Source: Morinoia aosen
Lineage: Eukaryota; Arthropoda; Malacostraca; Amphipoda; Talitridae
Direction of reading: 5' to 3'
Length of the DNA stretch: 64,000 nt
Assembly (NCBI GenBank): GCA_030386875.1
Contig: CM059557.1
Span: 59,846,514 to 59,910,513 of the forward strand
Of this stretch, positions 1 to 11,143 are shown piece after piece. The notes under the pieces were generated by a model. It did no database searches, had not been told where the DNA came from, and was given only the letters and a program-made list of their open reading frames with translations. A program made the translations under genes and the position numbers. Positions within the stretch are counted from its first letter, which is position 1, and every line of letters starts with the position of its first letter.

Positions 1-199
1 CAACGGTACCGCCGTAGTTCGGCACTAACAGAATTTACTTCTGTTGCCCTAGCGGACTGATTACGGCGTAGGTGGTACCCACACGAACCTCAGGAAGGGC
101 AGCTGCAAAGAAAAGCTAGCGCCCCGGAAAAAGGTAGCTGCACAGAAGACAGCCCCCTTTTCCACGAACCCTCACGTCGACCGCACAACGGTATCGACA
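1..199 (+). repeat. 3' part of the 5' LTR
   Basis: Nearly identical to 5690-5887. The window opens inside the last hairpin repeat unit of the LTR. The LTR ends at base 199 (..CGACA), five bases before the primer-binding site. Few differences separate the two LTR copies here, suggesting fairly recent insertion, although the coding region is already broken. Confidence 0.9.
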
Positions 200-204
200 T
201 ATTC

Positions 205-222
205 TGGCGCCCGAACAGGGAC
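205..222 (+). other. Primer-binding site, tRNA-Lys type
   Basis: TGGCGCCCGAACAGGGAC lies five bases after the LTR end. It equals the well-known site complementary to the 3' end of tRNA-Lys(UUU). Position and sequence together make this the minus-strand primer site. Confidence 0.85.
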
Positions 223-305
223 CCAGAAGCTTTGCGCGACTACCAACGTTGCCTTGGATTTCTGGGTTCTAATCAACTACGCGGACACCACATCACTAAA
301 ACAAG

Positions 306-2261
306 ATGAACCTCGTCGCTCAAGCTCGAGAATACGTCGAAGCCCTCGGCCTCACTCCCACCGATGCGGAGTACCGGGAAGAATTTACCAGCCGCCTGAG
401 GCATTTGGAAGAAGCCGCAGAAAGAGCAGCAGAACGAGAAGCCGCAGAACGAGCAGCGGAACGAGAGGCCGCAGAACGAGCAGCGGAACGAGAAGCAGCA
501 CAACGAGACCACGAGCTCAGACTCCGACAACTCGATGCTCAAATCGCTCCTCAAAATGCTAGAGTGAAGATACCTCCACCGGCTCCATTCGATCCCACGA
601 AAGAAAGGATGGACAAATTTTTGCAACGCTTCTGTACTTACACCACAGCGATGGGATTTACTGAAGTCGATGCTGTTGTTATGCTCCATAATTTGATCAC
701 ACCGAAGGAACGTCGACTCATCGATACCCTGCCCGCAGCAGATCGCTTCAAGCTTCCTGAAATTAAATTGCTCTTACTAGATCCTCATAAAGTTACTCCG
801 GCAAAACTACGTGCCAACTATCACGAATTGAAGCCAGAAGAAGGCGACAATATATCACGTTACCTACGGCGACTCGAACAAGCCTTCGACGCTTGGTTAA
901 AAGGATGCAACATCGAAGCCAACTACAAGACTCTTCGTGACTTCCTTATTGTTGACCGAGCTTATTCAAGCTTGCCGCCCTTCCTCGCTACTCAATTGCG
1001 TGACAGGGGTGGTAACACAGTCGCAAGCCTCGGAGAGCAAGGTGATAGCTTCTTACAAGCAAGACCTCATACATCGCTCCATCAGCTTTGTAAGGGCCGC
1101 ACACTGACATCAACGACGGATGCGGGCCCTCCAGCACTCAAAGCATCAGTAGCACCAGAGCGACGCTCGACATTTCCTGTCCGAGCCCCGAGCACTCCAG
1201 CAAGATCACCCAACTCCAGCAACAACTCTCGAGGAACGCCGCCAAGAACGTCTAGCACACGTGGTGGTCCCACCAGCTCAGGATCGGTCAAAACTCCGCA
1301 GCGCGAACAACGAGGACCTTACAATGGATTTTACTGTACTTTTCATGGCCCCAACCGATCGTATTCCAGTGATGAGTGCCGCCAATTGCAGAGGAGGCAA
1401 GGTGATGGTCACAGTAATGGAGCAGCCCATGCAAGCCCACCTATCTCCAGTACTACCGCTCGAGTAAACAATCTAGCAACGCATGAAGAAGCAGAGGAAT
1501 ACGACGATATCCCTCCAGTAGCATGCAATCACATCGCCTCGAACAAGCTGATCGAATTGGGACAGCTGAAAACATGCTCCGGCACCGTGAACCAACAACC
1601 CGTTCAAGTACTACTCGATGGAGGAGCAACAGCGGTCTTCGTCAAGAAGGCTCTCGTCCCAGCTGACGCCATTTTGAAGAAAGAAATTACCGTTCGGCTG
1701 GCCAACAATCATTCCTTCGAGGCGCCTCTTGCCCGGGTCTCTCTCGTTTGCCCCTATTACCACGGAGAGGTGACAGCCGTAGCCATGGAAGAGCTCTCCC
1801 ATGATGTCATCCTCGGCCGAGTCCCCGGAACCACCTCCTTCGAAGAACATATGACCGACTATGAAGAGCAACCAGTTGCTGCAGAAGTCTCTCACGTTGT
1901 CACAAGGGCAGCAGCAAAAGCGATCGAAGATCCCCCTGCCGCACCAAGCACTGTCGATATATTGCAACACAACAAAGAAGACATCAAGAAATTACAGCGG
2001 GAGTGCAAAACATTGCAGCTTTTATTCAAGAAAGTTGACACCGGCAAAGAAGAAACGCACAAGGATGGCAGAGTCATTACCTTTGAACTCCATGACGGCG
2101 TTCTCCATCGGAAAACGTTACGAGACGGTCAGGAAACCCATCAACTTGTAGCCCCTGCAAGCGTGCGCCCACAAATCTTGGAAATGGCTCACGACATTCC
2201 ACTAACTGGCCATTATTCCCAAAAGAAGACTCAGGCTCGACTAGAACGAGATTTTTATTGA
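306..2261 (+). pseudogene. gag, aspartic protease and integrase zinc domain (first segment of broken gag-pol)
   Basis: ATG at 306 follows the primer site by about 80 bases. Residues 1-80 contain an Ala/Glu/Arg heptad-like repeat (units of AEREAAERA), probably a coiled coil. Residues about 90-260 are a gag capsid-like region. A Cys/His motif near residue 345 could be a modified nucleocapsid finger. The protease active site is LLDGGAT (Asp codon at 1617), in place of the usual D-S/T-G-A. The last 60 residues start the HHCC zinc domain of integrase (His pair in the AHDIPLTGH region). A TGA at 2259-2261 stops the frame inside this domain, and the partner Cys pair CHSC follows in the same frame. 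Gag identification is by position and character; protease and integrase assignments are by motif. Confidence 0.8.
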
Positions 2262-3044
2262 CCGTCCCTAGCAAAAGATGTGGCCCAATACTGTCACTCC
2301 TGTCATACCTGCCAGACGCACGCTCCATCTCGACCAAGAAAGGCACCTATCTCAACCCCACCGATCACCACTCCATTCTCCGCGCTAAGTGTTGATTTGG
2401 TAGGCCCATTACAACCAGTTTCGGCACGTGGCCACCGATACATTCTCACCGTGGTGGACCAAGCAACTCGGTACGCAGACGCAGCCCCGCTCAGACATGT
2501 AGATGCAGAAACAGTCGCCCAGGAGCTACTCGAAATATGCAGCAGAGTTGGTTTCCCTCACACGCTAACAAGCGACAACGGCACTCAGTTCACAGCTGCA
2601 ACCTTCGACGCTTTCCTGAAACTCGTCGGTATCCAGCACCGATTGACGCCATTATACCATGCCCAATCGAACGGCATAGTCGAACGCTTCAATGGCACGC
2701 TCAAAGTCATGTTGCGGAAATTAGCCGTAGAACAACCACGAGACTGGGACCTCTATCTGCCTTCCCTCCTTTTTGCTTATCGAGACGCTCCTTAGGCCTC
2801 AACCGGGTATTCTCCTTTCGAACTCATCTACGGCCATCGCGTCCGTGGACCTTTAACCGTGCTCAAAGAATGCTGGACAGAGGAAAGCTTGCAAGACGAC
2901 ACGAGCACTGCTCAGTATCTAATGGAAATGAAGCACCGATTGAAAGAAACATGTAAAATCGCTCGCGAGAATCTAAACAGGAGCCAAGAGAAAAGCGCCA
3001 AGTTATTCAACAGACGTACCAAGATGCGAACTTTAAAGCAATGA
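2262..3044 (+). pseudogene. Integrase catalytic core and C-terminal part (second segment of broken gag-pol)
   Basis: This continues in the same frame as the preceding segment. The zinc-domain cysteines CHSCHTC lie near 2293. The DDE core is complete: Asp at 2394 (VDLVGP), Asp at 2574 (TSDNGTQF) and Glu at 2682 (NGIVERFNG), with 35 residues between the second Asp and the Glu, the classic D,D-35-E spacing. A TAG at 2793-2795 breaks the end of the core and a TGA at 3042-3044 breaks the linker to the C-terminal module. A gypsy-type integrase would normally lie after RT and RNase H. Here it comes before them. Confidence 0.88.
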
Positions 3045-4783
3045 GATAAAGTCCTCGTATTTCTGCCCGATTCTCGAAAGAAGTTGCTTATGACTTGGAA
3101 AGGTCCCTATACAGTGAAATCACGCCTGGGAACCTATACCTATACATTGGACGTGGATGGAAACAACAAAGTTTATCACATCAACCTCCTTCGCCAGTGC
3201 CACGACCGGGAGCAGCAAAGTTCCGCCTCACCAAGCGAGACAGATCGCGATGAGGACGACGAGAGAGTAGAGGAAGCATTTGCAGCGGTTGGCCTCGCCC
3301 TAGAACCAACCTGCGAAGAAGAAGAACTCGACCGGAAAGAACCAGAGATACCATCACCCGTCGGAGAAACCATTGAAGACTGTCTCATCTCCTCTACGTT
3401 GACTACAACACAACGCTCAGAACTCCAGGAACTACTTGAAGAATATCGCGATCTTTTCACAGATACTCCCGGAATAACCAGCACGGCAGTTCATGAAATA
3501 AAATTGAAGGATCCTTCCAGTTTTCGACTTCAACATTCGTATCCACTTCCCTTAGCGCTGGAGCCTGAACTGCGGTCAAGTTTAGAGAAGTGGATGATGA
3601 TTGGAATCGTGACGCTATCCACATCACCTTACTATTCACCGCTCCTTGCCGTTCGGAAGAAAGACGGAACCCACCGATTTTGCCTGGACTGCAGGCACCT
3701 CAACAGCCAGACAGTATTTGATGCCGAGCCGATAGCAGACACCACTGCTATTTTCGCCAATTTAGCTGGCAAAACAATATTCAGCAAAATGGATCTGACC
3801 AGTGGATATTGGCAAGAACCTCTACACCCTGAGTCCCGCCAATACACCGCCTTCAAAACTAGGTCTGGCCTCTATGAATTCAACGTACTGCCTTTCGGCC
3901 TAGCAAATGCTCCAGCCACTTTTTCCCGCCTTACACGTCAAGTCACTGCAGGACTGCAAGATACCGAGGTCTACATGGACGACATCTTAATCGCCTCGAC
4001 AACCTGGGAAGATCATTGCACAGCATTAGCTAAACTGTTCGAAGCTCTCTCTCAACATGGCCTTAAAGCGAAGCCGTCCAAATGCGAATTCGGATTTGAC
4101 AGCCTCCGGTATTTGGGTCATCAACTGAGCAGTAATCAGATCCAGCCTCTGGAGAACCGAGTCGAAGCCTTGAAATCGGCTCCACTCCCAAAAACCAAAC
4201 GGGAGCTCCGAAGTTTTCTCGGTACAGGTGGGTACTACCAACAGTACATTCCTAACTACTCTCAACTGACTTCTAAGCTCCATGATTTCCTAAAGAAGAA
4301 TTCTCCGGAACAAATACCTTGAACCGATACAACAAAAGACCTGTTTGAAAGTTTGAAGACAGCGTTAGTCAAGAGACCGGTCTTACAGTTACCAGACTCC
4401 AGATGTCCTTTCATTTTGAGGACAGATGCCTCCCAAACTGGACTTGGAGCAGCTCTTCTCCAGCCAAGCAAACGACACTTCCGTCACTACGCGCCGGTAG
4501 CATATGCTTCACGTCAACTGAGAGGAGCAGAAATAAACTATTCTACCATTGAAAAAGAAGCGTTAGGCATCTACTGGGCTCTACAGAAGTTTGAGGTCTA
4601 CCTGTATGGACGAGAATTTGTGTTACAAACCGACCATCGACCTCTCCTTTATTTGCAACAGGCAGACAAGTTGAACCACCGATTGAAACGCTAGGCTTCG
4701 TATTTCAGCCTTTTCAGGTTCCGATCAGAACACCTTCCGGGAGCGACAACCACCTTGCAGATTTCCTGTCTCGGCTACCATAG
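3045..4783 (+). pseudogene. GPY/F module, reverse transcriptase and RNase H (third segment of broken gag-pol)
   Basis: The first about 70 residues are a GPY/F-like integrase tail (WKGPYTV; HINLLRQC). An acidic linker follows, then a Ty3/gypsy RT: AVRKKDGTHRFCLDCRHLN, FSKMDLTSGYWQ, FNVLPFGLANAPATFSR and the catalytic YMDD at 3972-3983. A TGA at 4320-4322 separates RT from RNase H, which shows Asp (RTDAS), Glu (IEKEALG) and Asp (TDHRPLL). A TAG at 4692-4694 follows, and near 4740 the frame shifts by one base. The final residues NHLADFLSRLP then end at TAG 4781-4783, just before the polypurine tract. This is a clear pol assignment; the gene cannot make a full product. Confidence 0.9.
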
Positions 4784-4785
4784 CA

Positions 4786-4805
4786 GAGACACCCTCCCCC
4801 GGGCG
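4786..4805 (+). other. Probable polypurine/C-rich plus-strand priming tract
   Basis: This short tract lies directly between the pol stop and the TGTCA start of the 3' LTR, where the polypurine tract belongs. It is rich in C as well as purines, so the exact primer is uncertain. Confidence 0.45.
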
Positions 4806-5887
4806 TGTCAGGCCGCACAGGGGTTTTCGAGCCTTTTGTGTTAGTTACCCATAATCTTAAGTATTTTCTTCATGTGTCCAGCTCTCTGAACGCCGACTTG
4901 CCTATTTCTCCGCGCTGATGTTGCGTTTGTGCATTTACTTTAGTTACCCCTTAAATATCATTTGTACTACATGTCGATATTCCAATGTTTCTTGTGTTAT
5001 CTAGCTAAATACGACTAATATTTTAAATGCAATTTTGAGTGTTGTACCCTGTTATGCAGTAGCTCACGTCTGTACGCACTATTTTTGTGATAGAAAATAA
5101 ATCACTGTCTTTGTTAAAATATATCAGTGTATGTAATAGGGACTTCAAAGATATTCAGCATTAAACAAGTCAGACCCTGAAGTCAAAAGAGTTTCCTTTC
5201 TCCTTAATGTCACAGGTTTTAGTCTCATACGACACCTCGCCTAAAAAGGGGTTTAAGGAGCAACCTCGGAAGGACAAACTATTTCGCATTGTAGGTCGAT
5301 TAGGAAGACGCTGTCGCAGTTCGGCACCAACAGAATTCTCTTCCGTTGCCCTAGCCGTCTCATACGGCGCAGACAGTTGCTCGTCTTCCTAACGGTACCG
5401 CCGTAGTTCAGCACAAAACGAAATTTACTTCTGTTGCCCTAGCGGACTGAATACGGCGTAGGCGGTACCCACACACACCCTTCACCCTAACGGTACCGCC
5501 GTGGTTCGGCACAAAACGGAATTTACTTCTGTTGCCCTAGCGGACTGAATACGGCGTAGGCGGTACCCACACACACCCCTCACCCTAGCGGTACCACCGT
5601 AGTTCGGCATTTAACAAAATTTACTTCTTTTGCCCTAGCGGACTGAATACGGCGCAGGTGGTACCCACACTAACCTCACCCACACACACAACGGTACCGC
5701 CGTAGTTCGGCACTAACAGAATTTACTTCTGTTACCCTAGCGGACTGATTACGGCGTAGGTGGTACCCACACGAACCTCAGGAAGGGCAGCTGCGAAGAA
5801 AAGCTAGCGCCTCGGAAAAAGGTAGCTGCACAGAAGACAGCCCCTTTTTCCACGAACCCTCACGTCGACCGCACAACGGTATCGACA
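4806..5887 (+). repeat. Complete 3' LTR (1082 bp)
   Basis: It starts TGTCA and ends CGACA, giving the usual TG..CA ends with a 4-base inverted terminus TGTC/GACA. The first 480 bases are AT-rich, with an AATAAA at about 5096. The second half holds five hairpin repeat units. The sequence beyond 5887 is Bel-Pao coding DNA. The partner 5' LTR is visible only as bases 1-199. Confidence 0.85.
5299..5783 (+). repeat. Tandem array of about 98-bp hairpin units within the LTR
   Basis: Five units start near 5299, 5392, 5490, 5587 and 5691. Each has a central conserved stretch (TTTACTTCTGTTGCCCTAGC or close) flanked by complementary arms. Units 2 and 3 pair GGTACCGCC with GGCGGTACC. Unit 4 pairs GGTACCACC with GGTGGTACC. 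Unit 1 uses an unrelated stem, AGGAAGACG with CGTCTTCCT. The arms change together, so the fold rather than the sequence is kept. The function is unknown. Confidence 0.85.
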
Positions 5888-6739
5888 GTCAGCTTTGATA
5901 ATTTTAACAACCCGGACCTTGCCATCGCGTCCAGGAAGCAGCGCGATGATACGGACTAAGGTCCAAAACGGTCTAGGTTTCATGGGATGCCTTAATAGGA
6001 CAACCTGACCTACAGACAAGAATTTATTATTAAGAGGTAAAGATTTAAGAGGATATAGACCTCTTAGGGTGATTAAGTACTGTGAGTACCATAGCTCCCT
6101 AAACTTGGCCACCATGACGTCACGCCTCTAAAGCGCGGAGAGCAGATGCTCTCGACGTTCATCGTCCTCGGTTTCCAAGTCAGGGACCTCATCGGAAAGG
6201 ATTAAAGCGTTAGAAGTAGGGTAAAGTTGAAGGAACTGAATAGGCATGATAGGCAAAATAGTGTCCCCCGTCTCTGCGTAAGAAAGAGGACGTCGATTAA
6301 GATTAAGAGAGATGTCAGAAACTGCAGTAAGAAAGGTAGAGTAAGGATAAGTGCTACGACCAAAGAGCTTGTACAAACTTTCCTTAATAGATTTAAACAA
6401 GCGTTCCCTGATCGCACCAAATTGTGCACTATAGATCGGGGTAATTTTAAATTTAATGGTAAAAGTGCGGAAACGTTCTTCATACAAGGAAGAAGTTAAA
6501 ACTTCTGCCAAAAGGTCAGAAGCAGCTACGAAAGTTTTAGCATTATCGGAATACACGGTGGTAGGGACACCCTTTTCGTTCGTGAAGCCAATGAAGGCGA
6601 AACAAAATTCTTCCAACGTCATGGATGGAAGAAGCTCTATATGAATAGATCTAGTTTGAAAACACGTAAAAAGTAAAAGACACACTTTTTGTTTATGGCC
6701 AAATGGATCTAACACCCAGAAATGAGCTGAAAAGTCCAT
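5888..6739 (-). pseudogene. Bel-Pao integrase core and C-terminal region, truncated
   Basis: The - strand frame from 6739 shows integrase features: YSDNAKTF (second catalytic Asp) and SAQFGAIRERLFKSIKESL, where the RERL Glu corresponds to the catalytic Glu. The first Asp region (DFSAHFWVLDPFG) looks altered. An in-frame TAG near 6125-6127 separates this from a Bel-Pao integrase tail (KFRELWYSQYL.. VGQVVLL.. RPFWTLVRI) that runs until the gypsy LTR begins. The first ATG directly follows an in-frame TGA, so it is not an authentic start but part of the polyprotein. Confidence 0.82.
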
Positions 6740-9406
6740 TCATGTTGTGGCGAAAGGTCTCACAAAATTAGTCCGACTATCTGGCAAAGCAGGCGGGCCA
6801 GGATAAGAGAAAGCCTTAGCGTTCACCCGCTTGCATACTATGCATTTGGATAGAACGGCACGCACAGTACGCTTACAGTGAGGTATCAAATAACCGTCCA
6901 TTTTAAGTTTTTGCACGGTCGATTCAACACCCTGATGATTAAGAGTTTTATGGGTATGCAAGATCAGAAGATAGGTTAGATGAGAAGAACTAGACAACAG
7001 AATAGGGTTCCTAGTGTTGTAATCCAATTCCTCCGCTAGGACAATGCGGCTGCTAGATCTAATTAAATTATGAGAGTCAAGAAACAAGTTGAAAGATCTA
7101 ACAAGCAAAGGCGGACGAGGATTCTTGGTTTCCAAGGCCTCTATCTCGCTGGCAAAATGCTCTCTTTGCATAGAGGAAATGAGGTAAAGAAACGCTCGCA
7201 GTTTAGACTCCCCCGGATCTGTGCGCTTCCAGGTTGCTACGGCCCTAAATACCTTCTCCACCGCACCCAACAGCTTTGGGTAGGAGGAGAAGCACTCAAG
7301 CGTTACAATAGAAGCTTGACCTGGGTGAGCAACATTAGCTGCGATACATGTGTCAGAAACAAATTGCTGCGGAATGCATCCTAAGCGACCCTTAGGCCAC
7401 TTATCTCTACTTTCTCTGAACCAAGAAGGACCTTCTAACCATAACAATTTATTCACTAGAAATTTAGATACCTTAACACCCTGCGTCAGCATGTCTGCAA
7501 CATTAAACATCGTGGGCACGTACTCGTAACTAAAGGCATCCAAGGCCTTACACTCAAGCTGCTTACGCATGGCTTCTATGTCTTTTATCCTGTTGTTTAC
7601 AAATACATTTTTTCGAGGAGGTTTACCGCTGAATAGCCAAGCTAGGGTGACATGTGAATCAGTAAGAATAGTTACATTAGCCCCTTTATAAGGAAAATTA
7701 ACATCACACAGAAGAGATACAAGACATTGATAGGCAAGAAACACTGCCAAGAGCTCGAGGGAAGGAAGAGTTCGCTGGCGAGAAGGCGAAACTTTAACTT
7801 TAGAGAAAAGTAATGCGCTGCGATCCTCTTGGACGCCATAGATACAGGTACCAAAGACGCTAGCACTAGCATCACAGAATACAACAAGTTGGGTAGTTTT
7901 AGTCTCAGCCAAAGTCATCCTAGGAAACTCGTAATCCCTCAATTCCGAAAACTCCAGACAATATTTCTGCCATTCATTACATAAGTCTTCCGGAACATTC
8001 TGATCCCAACTTAGCCTCAAGGGCGTCAATTTTCCCAAAATAATCTTACCTGGCACAGAAAAGTGCAACAAAATTCCCAAGGGGTCGTAAATGGACGCTA
8101 CTTCAGAAAGAATTTTTCTACGTGTTTCACAAGAAGAGTCCAACCTTTTAACAGACTGAGAAAGAAGATCAGTAGAAGAGTTATAGTCGTACCCTAGCAC
8201 TCTGGAGTGCACCTCGGCACTACACAGAGCAGGGTCAATTTGGGAAAGAAGTTCAGAATTATTGGACTTCCATTTGCGTAACGGAAACCCACTTTCCTCA
8301 AATACACTGTTGGCTCTGCGAAAAGTGCACAGCGCCTGTTCAGGACTCTCAGTAGTGAACACTAAATTATCGACGTATAGCTTATTCGCCATAACGTCTC
8401 TAACTGTCAAATCAGTAATAGTTTGAGCGTGCAATTTGAGCAGATAGTTAAGAATATAAGGCGATGCAACAAACCCGAACAAAAGAGTTGTGTAACGGTA
8501 ATACAAAAATTTGCCATCCTTGAAAAGGATGAAGCTAAACTGATTGCGGTCAAAATCACAAGCCTGCAAGAAAACTTTAAAAATGTCAGAAAGAACCACT
8601 TCGGTATTTGCACGGAAATAGACCAAAAGTCCTAACAAATTATTCATGAGATTAGGACCCACATAAGAGGCTTCGTTCAGACTGGGTAAACCATCGACCT
8701 TTAAAGAGCAACTAAACACAGGACGAATTTTAGAAGTTTCTACATGGGTACGTATTACAGGCCTATGCGGGATCCATTTGTGAGCTCGCACATCTCTCTT
8801 TTTGACGGATATGGGTTCAATGATGCCCAACTCAAGCTGCTCAGCGAATACGTCATTATAGGCCTGTTCAATCCCCTTTAGGGCATTATCAGTCGCTACT
8901 TTACGAGCAAGATATTTTGCTAATACGAAATTGTTAGGCACTCTAGCCAAAAGTTGGCGATTCCAGGGCAACTGGACAGAATATTTACCTTCTTCAAGTT
9001 TAACACTACCTTTAAAATCTTCCAATTCCTTATCATTCTCTTCCTCCTTAGAGGGTATACCAATAAGCTCAAGATCAAGCAGCTGATCAAGTCCAGTCTG
9101 AGCTACGCACTGCTCAGAAATGTCCAATAATGATGTACATACTTTAGGAGTTTCAAAGAAACTATTTAAAATATTACGGTAACGATTTTCGTTCAACTTA
9201 CATTTCGCAACTTTCCTTTTAGTTTTCACTTTAGTTTCATTGTCAGAATACAGAGAAGGTTTACATAATTTAACATTGATATTTCTTTCAACGGAAGTTT
9301 TAAGATCATTAGTTAGCTTCTTCGTTTTAGAAGCAACAAAAGAAGATAAAGAGGAGTTGTAACATTTTAACTCCCCAAAGGGTAGAGACCCGTTAGAAAT
9401 GCGCAT
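6740..9406 (-). pseudogene. Bel-Pao reverse transcriptase, RNase H and integrase zinc domain
   Basis: An 888-residue open stretch. RT lies at about residues 200-400: IRPVFSCS, LPSLNEASYVGPNL, VVLSDIFKVFLQ, FGFVASPYILN and YVDN near residues 344-347. The second Asp of the usual YVDD box is Asn here, which should abolish polymerase activity. RNase H follows at about 505-600 (VVFCDASASVFG; LPSLELLAV; ILTDSHVTLAW). Near residues 800-870 there is an integrase zinc domain with H..H and CIVC. It is in a different frame from the upstream protease, with the shift near 9410, so it is not translated as part of an intact polyprotein now. Confidence 0.88.
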
Positions 9407-9435
9407 GGTCTTATAGCCATTAACGTGCTATAAGT

Positions 9436-9846
9436 CTAGACGTTAAAAGCTTGAAGAGCATCTACACCCAAAATTCCGCGAATTTGGATGCTATCACTTA
9501 TAACTTCCGGATAGGAAGTCGACAAAGGAAGTTTAGTTTTTAAAATTTTGAGTTTATCATTCAAATTTCTCATACTCATTTGGAGGTTTGAATTTCTCAT
9601 AGCGAAAACATCAAGCTCATGCTTCTCACTGTCCGGAGGCACGAGTTCAATGCTAATTTGCTTACCAATTACAGGAACAGAAGCACCCACTGTGTTAATA
9701 GTTAGCTCCTGCAAGTCTACATCAGAATAGTCGGAACCCACAGTCTCCAAATCAATAAGCGACGACTGACTGCCGCTATCAATTAGAAAATCAACACGCT
9801 TAGTTACCCCACCATACTTGGTGGTAAGAGCAACAAGAGGGCACAT
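9436..9846 (-). pseudogene. Bel-Pao aspartic protease
   Basis: A 136-residue stretch containing FLIDSGSQSSLID (retropepsin D-S-G) and ending GILGVDALQAF, the downstream conserved G-x-D region of Bel-Pao peptidases. It is in frame with the upstream gag segment but separated from it by a TGA near 9861-9863, and it ends at TAG just before the frame change into RT. Confidence 0.8.
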
Positions 9847-9867
9847 CCTTAGACGTGCCTTTAACCG

Positions 9868-11143
9868 TCATGAGGAGGTTGCAACAAAGGCACTGGATTC
9901 AATAAATTTAGGACACAAAGGGCTAACATGATTGTTTGCTTTACACAAAGAGCACAAGAACGGGAGACCCTTAACTTTGGAGGGACACGCACTTGACAAA
10001 TGCTTACTACTTAAACAGGTAGAACATAATTTCAATTCACCAGCCCGTTTCACACGCTTTTCGTGTGAATTAAATCGCTTGCATGCAAACGAAGCGTGGT
10101 TAGCTTCGTTACAGAAGCGACATACCTTAACATCGGGAGACTTATTAGGTTTAGGTAAATGTGGCGTTTTGTCCCTCACCTCAGTCCGGGTCACCAGTTC
10201 TGTTTCCTTACTACGGAATACATGAGACGGTTTGGATTTACTTTTGGTTTTGAGAAGAGAAAGCACTTTATGAGCATTCTCAAACATCTCCAAGGAAAAG
10301 AAACTCGCTTTAAAATAGCGAAGGAGTTCCAACAGGAAAAATTCAGGAAGTTTAGTTTTAATTACAGCAGAAAACAGAAGGTTACCCGATTTCTCATTAG
10401 AGAAATCCAAGCCCAACTTGGAAAGCTCAAGAAGGCGAAAATTAACCCTAGAAAGGAAAGAATTTATTTCAAATAGACTCTGTACACTGGGACAGCTCAG
10501 GATCTCATCAAGAGCTAATGAGATTAATATATCAGCGTTAAAAAAATCTTGCTTAAGCAATGCCCAAGCAGATAGAAAACTAGTTTCTTCGTTAGGAAGT
10601 CCCTCTATAAGACTGAGAGCTCTTCCTTGAAGCTGATTTTTGGGGAAGATAAATTTTTATTTCTCACTCATGTTAGGATAAGCCTGAAGGGCATTAGAAA
10701 AGGACTCTTGAAAGTGAAGGAAGTTGAAAGGGCACCCCTCATTGTCACTGAATTTTTTCAGTGTCAACTGAGGAGCTTTAAAGATATTCAATGGAACATC
10801 AGAAGTAGAAACCTTAGACATAGAAGGTGCACCGGTAGCACTAGAGTTTAGCACCGGGGAAGTGGAAAGGAGTTTTTTAAGTTCTACAATAAGTTCTATG
10901 ACCTGAACCTCATACTCCGACCTCCTAACCAGCTCCTCCTCAGAAACCTCACTAACATCTGAAGGAATAGTAGAGGACAGAATTCGAAAGGAATGGAACA
11001 GCCCACTTAATTGAGGAACAGCTTCAATAATAAAGGCCGGATCACAGTTAGGAGCAAGAGCTTTTTTTCAGAGATGTAATGCTACACTTCATGCCCCGCA
11101 ATTTAATGCTTAAGGCTAAGGCAGTACACTTTTCTGTTTCCAT
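9868..11143 (-). pseudogene. Bel-Pao gag with zinc knuckles
   Basis: The likely start is ATG at 11143. The frame slips in an A-run near 11065, runs on to an in-frame TAA near 10660, and continues to 9868. The middle part carries a Bel-Pao gag signature (FSDNEGCPFNFLHFQESF; LSLIEGLPNEETSFLSAW). The C-terminal part has three zinc-knuckle-like clusters: CRFCNEANHASFAC, CSTCLSSKHLSSAC and CSLCKANNHVSPLC, all spaced C-x2-C-x4-H-x4-C. Nucleic-acid binding during particle assembly is the expected role. It is broken, and no full-length product is possible. Confidence 0.8.

Larger units (their letters stand above)
1..5887 (+). mobile_element. Gmr1-like (Ty3/gypsy) LTR retrotransposon, 5' LTR cut by window edge
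   Basis: Parts in order: end of the 5' LTR (1-199), primer-binding site (205-222), one long gag-pol frame from 306 with five in-frame stops and one late frameshift, a polypurine/C-rich tract, and a complete 3' LTR (4806-5887). Bases 1-199 repeat 5690-5887 almost exactly, which fixes the LTR end at CGACA. Domain order along the frame is gag, protease, integrase, GPY/F-like module, reverse transcriptase, RNase H. RT and integrase motifs are Ty3/gypsy-like, but integrase precedes RT, as known for the Gmr1 group. The right LTR edge abuts Bel-Pao integrase coding sequence exactly, so this element inserted into that one. It is inactive as it stands. Confidence 0.9.

Noticed and set aside
5299-5783. 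Regular repeats resembling a CRISPR array
   Set aside because: The units are whole hairpins without unique spacers and lie inside an LTR of a eukaryotic retroelement.
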